Shown here one piece after another: positions 23,730-33,278 of a stretch of DNA of 64,000 nucleotides. The position numbers and the translations under genes are program-made. Source of the DNA: Gymnothorax reevesii. Its lineage: Eukaryota; Chordata; Actinopteri; Anguilliformes; Muraenidae. The notes under the pieces were generated by a model that was given only the letters and a program-made list of their open reading frames with translations, had not been told where the DNA came from and ran no database searches. Each line of letters begins with the position of its first letter. Position 1 is the first letter of the stretch. The stretch spans positions 61,957,876 to 62,021,875 of the forward strand of contig CM056576.1 of NCBI GenBank assembly GCA_029721435.1, written 5' to 3'.

Positions 23730-25159
23730 TTTCGGGATTTTCAGGAAAAGTCAGTGTTTACCCTCAATTGTTTTCTAATAAGTCAAAAAGCGCATATTTT
23801 AAAGATTTTATATGATATTGTATATAAATGTGACGTTCACGAACGAGTCAAGTCTTTTGAACGGCTCTTTCAAGTGAACGATGAGAACTGATTCGCAGTT
23901 GCGAGCCGCTCGTTTGCCAGCCATTCTTATATGCAAATTGCCCACGCTGCCTTCATGTGTCATCTGTGTGCCCCATGAGTCGGAGTTGTCCACGCTGCCT
24001 TCATGTGAATGACTAATGACATCTCCGAGTTTGAGTTGTCCACAGCACGCTCCATTCATGTGAACGTAGCTATATATGTGCAGCTAACTTAGGGGAGGAG
24101 AATATTAGTGAGCGCTGCCCTACTCGACTGAGGAAATTTGCTGCTGTATGTTCTGATGTGGATTCGAGTCAAGGAGCTGAGCTACTGTTTGTAAAGTAGT
24201 TCAGGTGTACAAACACCACGCTGGGTAGTCCAATTTAGCATTCACATTTTTTATCATGTCCTAATTTTCAATCTAGTTTTATTTATATTTTTGTAAACAC
24301 ACATATATATATTTTATTCTTATATAGTATTTTTTTTTCTGTATTGTCAAAATGACCTTGTGTGAGAAAATTTTACAGTAAAGTTGTTTTGCATGGAAGT
24401 TATCTGTAGCTTGCCGATATTTTATTGTGTCACAAAGTTTTTCAGGTGAGGGAAAATTCAAAATAGTGATCTCACTGTCAAAGCATGGGGATATGGCGCC
24501 ACCTTATGGAATGTTTTCAATGAAAACACAGGCCAAATGAAGTTCTAATCAATATTTCAGAATAATTCCCACCAATAGAGTATATATTGGTGGGATGTGT
24601 AAGTTTAAATTATTCTGATCTAAATCTTAACTTATAACTGCTACCAGCGATTGTTTCCTTGATAAAAACAAGTTACCCCTGGTTGACTTCTATAAAATAA
24701 ATAAATATAACAAGGACCCAGTCTTTTGAACGGCTCTTTGAATGGAATGGCTCCTCAAGATCCAGCTCCCTTCAAAGAGCCATAAATCCCATCCCATCAA
24801 TATTGTAGCGGTTTCTGCAATAAGCGGAGGCAGAGTCAGGGCCTGGAGTTTTCGCATCGCCCTAGAAACGGAGCTTTGCTTTATTTCTTCGGCCATACTC
24901 ATGTAAACACAACGATTTCTTCTCAAAATGGCACAACCCCTCAGTATCCGTGCACATCACACACAACTCAGGCCGCTGATCAGCCTGCCTATATGTATCC
25001 CCTGGATCGCTGTTATTGGCTCCCGTTGAATGGAGTAGTGCAGTCAGTCACTAGCAACACGGAACACAACCCAGAACTCTGGCGAAATCGCCACAATATT
25101 TAAGATGCGAGGGAAGAAACAGAGCCCAAGATTGTGGGTTTGTATATACGCAGAACCGC
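23730..25159. other. Spacer between the inverted arms; no gene recognised
   Basis: No supported gene. Two short stretches, near 23855 and 24722, share CAGTCTTTTGAACGGCTCTTT-like sequence reminiscent of hAT subterminal motifs. A 62-bp hairpin (24557-24618) pairs TCAGAATAATT with AATTATTCTGA around CCCACCAATA / TATTGGTGGG. Confidence 0.45.
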
Positions 25160-25470
25160 AAGGTAGCATATCATGACAGGAAGGAGAAATGGACAGAATG
25201 CCGACCGGGAGGGAATGACAAGCAAGCTCAGGTTAGCAGCAGACTGGGGTGCATTTCCCAAAAGCCCTGATGCCAACTTACATCGCTAGAAATGACTGAA
25301 TGGGCGAACTATGTAGGTTGGTAACGTAGTGAGCAAATGTGCTCTCGAGAAATGCACCGCATGAGAAAGCTCTGTATTATTACAATAAGGACAGTGTATG
25401 CTAATTAGCCATGATTAACTTTCATCAATGTTGCCTGGACCAAGAATTTTATTTTTATTCAGCAAAAACG
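25160..25470 (+). repeat. Inverted duplicate repeat X, right arm (proximal part)
   Basis: Matches the reverse complement of 23271-23571, including GACCGGGAGGGAATGAC and the stretch around TGGACCAAGAATTTT. The match stops where the DIRS-like element begins and resumes on its far side at 30935. Confidence 0.75.
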
Positions 25471-25479
25471 GTTACATAT

Positions 25480-25680
25480 TGTTACCCCAGATTCTGTGAG
25501 TATGAGCGTAGCCCTTTAAATCTGTCGCTATTTGGTTTATCCCTCTGCGCATGCGCAGCTCTGAGGATTTTCTTTCCCGCCATTGTCCTGTACGATGGCC
25601 ACAATCAAGTCCGCATCCACCGTATATTACATTCTGGTGACCTGAGTTCGGCTCCCAATAACAGACAGCTTTTTCTTCAG
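25480..25680. repeat. DIRS inverted terminal repeat, 3' side
   Basis: Inverse copy of 30755-30934, sharing TTTATCCCTCTGCGCATGCG, TTTCTTTCCCGCCATTGTCC and GACCTGAGTTCGGCTCCCA. Its outer tip begins GTTACCCCAGATTCTGTGAG, which is also complementary to the first half of the internal region at 25718-25753. Confidence 0.85.
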
Positions 25681-25717
25681 CTGACGGTGGTGGAGCACGT
25701 GGGGCGGAAACTTAAAT

Positions 25718-25813
25718 GGCTACGCTCATACTCATAGAATCTGGGGTTACAACACGTGACCAACGTTCTATTTCGTATGAGCTTCGCCCTTTAAGGCTGT
25801 CGCTATTGGGATA
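25718..25813. repeat. DIRS internal complementary region
   Basis: The first half (25718-25753) is the reverse complement of the tip of the 3' terminal repeat (TACCCCAGATTCTGTGAG region). The second half (25764-25813, GTTCTATTTCGTATGAGC and on) is the reverse complement of the tip of the 5' terminal repeat ending at 30934. This juxtaposition of both tips is the hallmark used to make a circular DIRS intermediate. Confidence 0.82.
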
Positions 25814-26539
25814 AAGGGCAAAGCCAGATGTAGTCTTTGCCCACTGTGACACCAGCGTAAAAGCATTATCACACATCTGACTTACACCGCAAGTGCAGGA
25901 GTCAAAATAAACTACAACTCTACTGCGCCAGTCCCCTTTAGCGCAAAAATGAGGCAGTGGTTTCAGCATGGACACTAACCGGAGTTCCCGCATTTGAGAA
26001 ACGGACGAGTCAACCGCCGGCTGACCAACTGCGTTGTAATGAATAGATTACATCCCCAATCATTCCATTCACATTACAGACCTGCTGCTGTGACAGAGGG
26101 GGACAAAAGTTACGCATTGTAACTAGTTCCAAAAGAGTGCAGAGCAGGCCCCTGTCCGACCCAGCTTATGTTGGGGAATGAGCGGGGATGAACGTCACGT
26201 ATTGTGACAGTCCCTCAAGCTCAACAAATAAGTGTGATGGGAGACCTGAGTATCTGCTAGTTAAGAAGCGCAGCCAACAAAAAACATGATTGTGCAATGA
26301 GAAATCAATTTGTTGAATAGACTGACATAACAGAAGGAACATGCAGATGTCAGCCACTACTGCTCTCTTGAGTAGAGAAGTGGCGAGGACCAGCTCCTGT
26401 AAAAGTGGAAAAACTCTGCAGGAGGGTGATTCCCGCAGTTTTGATCGCGGAAAAGCACTACACCGTAATAAGCTGTTTGTAGAGATATCGCTTAAGAGGA
26501 ACTTTGGTGCGTGTATTAACAATGGTAAAAACCAATATA

Positions 26540-28480
26540 CTGTTGGGAGGTGCCCATCGTTTCCTACAACAGTGCCGTGGTACGCTGAAAAACTGCAGCC
26601 CTTCCCAGAGGCCATGTATAAAATCTTTGACCTACTACAGGGAAATGACTGATCGCACCATTGGGTTGCGTCAGGGCATCCGCGCACCACGGAATCAGCC
26701 ACGGTACACCACTGAGCAGCAATATCAGAATGAGGAACCATGACGCGCTTGTGCACTCTGGGGCCACAAGTATAACTGACAAGTCTTCCTCTTGCATCCG
26801 TGTCAGAAGTCGAGGGATCAATGAAATTGGGGGGAAAGCGTAAAGTAGAGCATTGGGCTATGGTCTGTGGGAGAGGGCGTCTACTCCTAGCGGGGGGTCT
26901 TCCTTAGTGCTATCGAAAACCATGACGCACATTGAGCATCCTCCCTTGAAGCAAACAAGTCCACCTTTGCGTCTCTGAACCGGTACCATAATCTCCGAAC
27001 TAGAGAGGGGTTCAGCCTCCTCTCGTTCTGAGAAGGTCCTCCATGTGACATCAGATCCGCGACCTGGTTTTGTTTTCCGGGAATATAATGCGCTCTTATT
27101 GAGTGCAGATTCACGTGAGACAATAATAAAATGCTTCAAGCAATTTCCAGAAGCTGAGCTGAGCGAGTGCCGCCTTGGTGGTTTATGTAGGCTGCCGCCG
27201 TCATATTGTCTGTCCTTATTACAACGTGTTTATCTGTCAGCATTGGACCAAAGTGTTTGAACACTTTGAGCACCACAGACAATTCGAGGCAATTTATGGG
27301 CTGGGGGCAAGGCTGCGACCATTTACCCCCAACAACATTTGACTGACACATTCCACCCCAGCCCGTTAGAGACGCATCCGTGAACACCGAGATGTGCGAT
27401 GTGACTCACCCCAGGGGAACCCCACTCGTCAGAACTTGGGGGTTATTCCAATAGGGCAAATCTGATTGCACAGATGGGAGAATAAATAACAGGTGCCTTT
27501 TCTGCCGAACTGGGCCGAGGCGAAGGCTACTTAACCACCTCTGCACTTCTCATGTGGAGAAGTCCCAGAGGAACGGTCGCATGACTAGCTGACATCATGC
27601 CCAATAAGCGCATCACAGACAGCGCTGTTGCCACCCTTTGAGGCTTAATGCGAGACAGGAGGAAGCGAAGTGCCTCCACTCTGGCTAGGGATAGCTTCAC
27701 TTTCATGGAGATGGAATCCATGTGTACTCTGAGATAAGTGATCGATTGGGAGGGGATGGGGGTGCTCTTTTGCCAGTTTACAGCAAAACCCAGATGAGTC
27801 ATGTGACCGATCAGTTCTACTTTATGGATTGCTGCTTCGTCCTTGGAAGATGTCATTACAATCAAATCGTTCAATAAAAAAGGACTCTATTACCTTTCCT
27901 GCGTTGTGGCGGCAGCGAATAACCGAAGGGTAGGCGATTGTATTGGAAATATATCCCTTTGAAGGAGAAATGCAAACATTTTCTGTTTAGGAATGATAGG
28001 GACATGAAAATAGGCATCTTTTAAGTTGATGAATGCACTGCAACAAGTGATTTTCAAGAAAGAGAAATTTACTTATTTTAAGATATAAAACACTTATTTC
28101 TATCACCATTTTCTTAGTAAGACAAGAAATTTGTCCTCGATTTTTATTCACTTGTCAAGTGAAATTTACTTACCCCATTGGCAAGATAGTCAAAATAACT
28201 CAAATCAAGGAAAAAATTCTTGTCTTACTAAGAAAATGGTGATAGAAATAAGTGTTTTAAGTCTTCAAATAAGCAAATTTCCCTTTCTTTCAAAATCACT
28301 TTTTGCTCTGTGTGAACCAATCGTCTTGATGCACACACTCCAGTACATGCTTTACTGTGAGCATGTGAAAAGGTTTTCTTGCAATTGTTTTGTTGAAAAA
28401 AGAAAAAAGTTGAGAATCGGTCTCATTCTGCTTGACTTCTTGGGCACTAACAAGTAGTGAGAGTAAAATTGCAAGGAGAG
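26540..28480 (-). pseudogene. DIRS-like reverse transcriptase / RNase H remnant
   Basis: From the 5' side: YLLVPKKSSRMRPILNF (near 28420), then FINLKDAYFHVPI (near 28010) on the far side of a MITE. The active-site region follows, reading LNDLIVM (near 27870) where YLDDL is expected, and then LGFAVNWQKSTPIPSQS. RNase H shows FTDASLTGWGGM, PINCLELSVV, RTDNMTAAAYINHQGG (27136-27387) and HYIPGKQNQVADLMS (near 27080). The stretch LLYAFPPISLIPRLLTRMQ (near 26830) leads towards the missing recombinase. Frames shift several times. The YLDD to LLND change and the stops make it inactive. Confidence 0.85.
28033..28313. mobile_element. MITE with about 100-bp inverted arms inside DIRS RT
   Basis: The left arm (CTGCAACAAGTGATTTTC onward, with ATTTCTATCACCATTTTCTT) is repeated in inverse at the right (AAGAAAATGGTGATAGAAAT to CAAAATCACTTTTTGC). 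It separates two adjacent RT segments (KTIGSH and AFINLKDAYFHV) that are contiguous in DIRS proteins. Family not determined. Confidence 0.75.
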
Positions 28481-28497
28481 GTCAGAGGAACACAAGT

Positions 28498-29164
28498 TGC
28501 AGGATGCAGAAGTATTTATTAAACACAAGACACAAAGGGAAAATTGGCAGACACGCCAGAAACAATCACCATGCACAAGCACTGAACAATCGGGAGAACT
28601 GAAGTTCACTGCCAAAGGCAGGGGGAAACAGACAGAGGTGGACAATCCAGCCCCAGAAAGAAAAAGTCCGTCCCAGTATTTTCCTGCAACCACCTGGATC
28701 TACGAATTGCAGCAACTCTTCAGCCCAGAGGTTCATATGATTAGGAAAATCAGCTGCCTGCGCTCATCGCTGGAGGTAAATCATGGCCGGACTTTTACCT
28801 TCTGACCCCTGGAATGTCCACCTCTGGAAACAGAAATACTCACTCCAAGAGTGGATAAACTAAGAAAACAAAAACTGAACCTAACTAAACTGACGGACAC
28901 ACTGGGAGACTTAAACACGGGGCAGACAAGACAAGGGCGCAGCAAAATATAAGACTCGAGAATCATCCAAGGAGAAACTCGGAAGGCACAAAGAACTGAG
29001 ATTTCACCAAGTAGAACAGAGTCAATACGAGGATCCGTCTGACAACCGCTCTCCCAACTCTGCCACATATAGTCACGAGAGGAGGCGGGGACTCGGAATG
29101 CAGTCTCGGAAGGAAACAGAAACACATGGGATTAATAAACAGTCACACGAAAACCGGGTCAACA
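28498..29164 (-). mobile_element. Solo LTR (667 bp) between DIRS ORF1 and RT
   Basis: On the minus strand it begins TGTTGACCCGG (29164) and ends CATCCTGCA (28498). The flanks are CAAGT and CTAGT, a 5-bp duplication with one mismatch. A minus-strand AATAAA (reverse complement of TTTATT near 28510) lies close to the 3' end, and CTATATG near 29068 may be its TATA element. No internal domain. Probably gypsy-type. Confidence 0.68.
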
Positions 29165-30726
29165 CTAGTGACTCGAGAAACTCGAGAAAAGGGCCGTTGT
29201 AAGATGGCGGATACATGACCCCGGCTGACAGTCTTTGTCTTCTCTGCTTCCGCGGTTGCTCTGGTGGTGATTCGACCATGTGCAAGCTGGATGACGGAGG
29301 GGGTGCTGAGTCGTTGCGGTGGAGGGTGGAGGACGTGCAGTGGTGGGTTGGAGGGGAGTGGCCTGAGACGCAGGAGCAGCGGTGGCTGCTGGGCGCCTGC
29401 GCCAACTTCGAAAAATCCCTCCGATCTCGCCAAGAGCCATGGTCGCACTGTAGGCGAGACTCAGCACGCCCCCACTGAGTGTGCCTCTTGACTTTATCGG
29501 CTTCCTTCGTCGCCTCCTGCAGATGGGTAGTAGCCTCTTGCAGCAGAGGCCCAAACAGCCTATCAGAGCTGATAGGGCCATCCAGCAACCCCTTCCTATT
29601 CTGTTCCGGCAGATTGGAGATATTCAGCCACATGTTACGCTGCAAAACCATCCGTCCGGCCATAATCCTATTCTGTGCAACAGCAGTGGCTGTGCACAGG
29701 GTCAGAATTGCAGCTGTTGCCTTGCCAATGTCAACTGTTAACTCCAGTGGCAAGGAGTTAGGTTGTGTTGTCAAGGTGGACAGGTAGGAAGCTAGCAACA
29801 CAACGTTGTTTATGACTGTAGCCAACTGAGCAGCGCTGTAGTCATACCGGTCAGTTAGATGCGTGGTCACCTGATACCTTGGCAATGGAGGCGTAGGCTT
29901 CCGCCGTCCAAAAAATGAAGCCTTCGGGAGCAGGATGGTGGCTAGACTCTGCTCCAGAGGAGGCACAGTAGGGAATCTCTGCTGAGGCGCGCCCTCGAGA
30001 ACTGCGAAGAGCACGTACTGCGTTACTGGCGCCCTTAGCTTCCCAGGTTTGGCGAAAACCGATGTTTTTTGGGGGCACATCTCAGGGATACGCGGCCATA
30101 CAGGATTAATCTTCTTAATCTTCTCACCTTGAGTGTAGTAGTCACCGAAGAGCTTGTTGCTGAGTGTAGCTGGACGCTCCACTGGTACCGGAATGTTCTT
30201 TATCTTTGCCACCTTCTGAATTACAGTATCTCCGGCAAATCTTTCAGTAGTGCAGTGCATGTTGGTTGACTGTGCGGGGTAGAGTAAGACGGTCGCCGTA
30301 GCGAAACTTCCTTGTCACCACACTCAAAATCCATATCTCCCAGCAGAGGAAAGGGAGAATCAGAGAGCGAAAGGGAGGAGATTCAGCAGACTCTAGCTCA
30401 TAATCCTCTGCCCTGGGTGACGACTGGTCTGCATATCCCATAGCCTCTTCCACAGTGAAAGACGCCTGACCAGCCCAGGAGTCTTCATAATCCTCTTCCT
30501 GCGTCACGGCAAAAGCGTCAGCCCGTCTCTGCAACTTATGCATTAGCAGGAGGGCACAGTGCGGGCACGCAGCTTGAGGAGTCAGGACGAGGCCGGTGTG
30601 AGTCGCTCCAAGGCACGCCTCGCAGCGGGGATGCAGATCACTGGGCCGAATGTAGCCAGTGCGGCGCGCGGGGCAGAGATTCTCTCTCTTCACAGCTCTC
30701 TGATTCTCCCTCTTCACAGTCTTCAT
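29165..30726 (-). pseudogene. DIRS-like ORF1 (gag-like) remnant
   Basis: Starts at the methionine at 30726, just inside the 5' terminal repeat. The first 160-residue frame (30244-30726) contains a cysteine-rich stretch (CEACLG...CPHC) like the zinc-binding segment of fish DIRS ORF1. A frameshift near 30300 leads into 29073-30260, where PQRFPTVPPLEQSLATILLP and the following long helical region resemble DIRS gag. The original end is near SRVSRVTSV, where the solo LTR is inserted, so the last residues of the 395-codon frame are LTR sequence. Confidence 0.75.
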
Positions 30727-30754
30727 TCTTCAACTTGCGCAATAACAAAATTGC

Positions 30755-30934
30755 GCTGAAGAAAAAATGGGAGCCGAACTCAGGTCACGCGAATGTAATA
30801 TATGGTGGATGTGGACCTGATTGGGGCATCGTACAGGACAATGGCGGGAAAGAAAATCTTCAGAGCTGCGCATGCGCAGAGGGATAAACCCAATAGCAAC
30901 GGCCTTAAAGGGTGAAGCTCATACGAAATAGAAC
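30755..30934. repeat. DIRS inverted terminal repeat, 5' side
   Basis: Inverse of 25480-25680; ends GCTCATACGAAATAGAAC at 30934, where repeat X resumes. It contains CTGCGCATGCGCAGAGGG, a self-complementary CGCATGCG core. Confidence 0.85.
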
Positions 30935-31200
30935 TGTCTGTTGATGCATTTTAGATCTATTTATCTGGTGCGCAGTATCTGGCTCACAGGCAGTAGAACG
31001 AAGTGCAGATTGTATTTCCTCATTCTTACTGTACTGCTGGATCCTGAATAGAAACTGGATAAAACCTAAGCCAGCGAGGCGAAAATGACGTCTCTTGTCG
31101 AGTAAGTACAATAGCGACAGTGTTTTGTGACTAACATGGCAGTGTTACGATAAGAAATCAAGCAATATGCTTTTTGATTTCTTGTGATCATAACAGTTAA
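30935..31200 (+). repeat. Inverted duplicate repeat X, right arm (distal part)
   Basis: Continues the match broken at 25470. It matches the reverse complement of 23172-23270 and of 21710-21866, for example ACGTCTCTTGTCGAGTAAG. It lacks the 1.3-kb DNA element of the left arm, so it is the empty site for that insertion. Confidence 0.75.
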
Positions 31201-31439
31201 GTTGAATATTTTTTGCCCTGGCCGGTTTGTTTACAGCACATGTGGCGTCGCTTCCCTTTGTGGAATCATGTGACTTGGTAAGAATGGTAACGCTGATCCA
31301 TGCCAATAAAAATCGATATACAATGGTAAACAACCTCAGAAATCAATGAAAATTTCAGGATAGGAAGAGATTATGATAATTTAGTGAATAATTGTGCCTT
31401 TTCAAATATGATAAATGAGTGGAGTGTCCCTTTAATAAG

Positions 31440-33278
31440 GCTTTAAACTGGCCCACTATTAAGACAGACAATGGTGAAGCTCTCCATGCACTTGCTTTCT
31501 TCCTCACCAGCTGCAGCAATGCAATGACAGATATGGAATATATGGAGGAGTTGAATAATGTTGCCAACGTGTGCCATTGTCAACAAGCATCCATATAAGT
31601 TAAGTGAGAAGCGGAGAAGCGTTGCCTTTGATATTCAGGAGATTAAGGTTCAAAGACCAATGTTTAGAGACCGCGTCAAGTTCATTAGCACTCAAGCTAA
31701 AGTGGTGCTACATCCTTTGGAGATATAAGGGACAGCAGTAAAGGTCAAAATAAGTCTCCCGTAAACCTCACGTCAGTGAACAAAAGTGGGAAAAAAATTT
31801 CACCACCACCGCAACAACAGTAAATAGCCATTTGAGTGTCAGCACCACCACAGAGCTAAAGTCAGGGAAGAAAGTGCTTAATAGCCTTGTTAGTGCTTTC
31901 AACAGGCCATGTCTTTTTTTGTCAAGATAAGCACAGGTATGGTGTTATATAGGAAAATGAGAAAATCTCTTCACAAAGAGAAACTAGCCTTTCTCGGAGG
32001 AAAAGGACTATGCTTCAGTTGCCTTAAACAGGGGCAAATGAGCAGGTTCTGTGAGGAGAAACTAAAATGTGAATTGTGTTCACTGACCCATCCTATTATG
32101 TTTCACATGAAAAGCAAAGATAAGGATACACCAATAGTCTGGAGGCTGAGGGGGATCCTGTGTGCAATCAAATGTCCCCTCATTTTGACTTGAACCTGAT
32201 AGTACACCCCTAAATAAGTAAAAAACACTTGGAAGGTCTGGATCACGGGCAGGAGGGGTCAAATTCAAGATGGCATCCAAGATGGCCACCATATCATAAA
32301 ATCATCCATAACTCCTCAAGGAAAGGGGCTAGAGAAATAATTTTGGTGTCTTTACCTAGGTTTTGGGGGTCAAGAAATCCAATGAAGCCATGTTTTTGGT
32401 CATCACCATATTTGGTGGTGGTGATATCAAATATGGCGGTGTAAAGGGGGCCGCAAGCTGTAACTTGCTTAGTACTTGGTCCAGAGTTACAAATTCGGTG
32501 TTTGAGTTTTCAGAGCCAAGTTGTGTGTTTTATTTGATTGTGGTGCTTCATATCAGGGATTCTCACTGAATAAACTACTTCTTCGCCTGACGTCACCAGC
32601 ACCCTAATTGGAGTACTCACCAGGTTCCGGCAAGAATCTGAGGCTGTCATGACAGACTACGACGCCATGTTTCATCAGGTAAAGGTCCCACTGATAGATG
32701 CTGATTTCTTTGGTGCCTGTGATTTCTATGGTGGCCTGATGGAGACATGAACAGAGATCTGGCAGATTACAGGATGGTTGTGTACCTCTTTGGCGCCATG
32801 TCATCACCGAGCTGTGCTAGCTATGCCCTAAGCCGATGTGCTGAAGACAGTTGGGTCTTGTTTGACCCAACTGTTTTGTGCATATCTAAGTCTGAATTTC
32901 TGGACCAGACTTCCTCACAAAGTCAGATGACAGCAGGCCCGAGAACCCAGATCACCTGACCTCAGAGCAACAGATACTAAGATCAAGAAAAACGCAACCA
33001 TCAATGCTGTTATGTTCGATGAAAAAAGGAAGTTAATGGATCGACTGACTGAGCACTGTCCCTCATGGACACGCCTAAAGAAATCTGTGGCATAGATCCT
33101 TAAGGTGAAAGACATTTTGCTGTGGCTTGCTAGAAGGAAAAAACAACAGAGTAAAGACATTACTCTGTCTGATTCCAATGAGAACTAACAAAAACAGCCG
33201 CTTCACGAAGAGAAGCCACAAGCTAATGTCTCAGGAATAGAACTCTAACAGTAGATGACCTGAAAGAAGCTGAACTGG
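31440..33278 (+). pseudogene. Second BEL/Pao remnant (gag, RT and linker pieces)
   Basis: Plus-strand pieces homologous to the provirus at 8111-17651. Gag: DMEYMEELNNVAN near 31535 and the knuckle region LCFSCLKQGQMSRFC, CELCSLTHPIMFH near 32010-32105. RT: LIGVLTRFRQES and MTDYDAMFHQVKVP near 32610-32690, then a shifted LFGAMSSPSCASYALSRCAED at 32790-32850. The pre-integrase linker LTVDDLKEAEL ends at 33278. Protease and the YVDD region are missing, and 32190-32580 is unrelated sequence. piggyBac-like copy C is inserted directly at its end. Confidence 0.75.

Larger units (their letters stand above)
25480..30934 (-). mobile_element. DIRS-like tyrosine-recombinase-type retroelement (defective)
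   Basis: Bounded by inverted terminal repeats (25480-25680 and 30755-30934), with an internal complementary region at 25718-25813 near the 3' end, as in DIRS elements. Minus-strand order is ORF1 (gag-like), RT, then RNase H of the DIRS type. I could not find the tyrosine recombinase that should follow RNase H; the space 25815-26550 has no recognisable recombinase. A MITE (28033-28313) and a solo LTR (28498-29164) interrupt it. It is inserted in repeat X without an evident target duplication, as expected for recombinase-mediated insertion. Confidence 0.85.

Noticed and set aside
25815..26540. Tyrosine recombinase of the DIRS element
   Set aside because: I searched the minus-strand frames by eye for the R...H-x-x-R...Y pattern and could not support it; reported as missing instead.
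29073..30260. 395-codon open frame as a host gene
   Set aside because: It runs from DIRS ORF1 into an inserted solo LTR, is bounded by DIRS terminal repeats, and a frameshift separates it from the true start.
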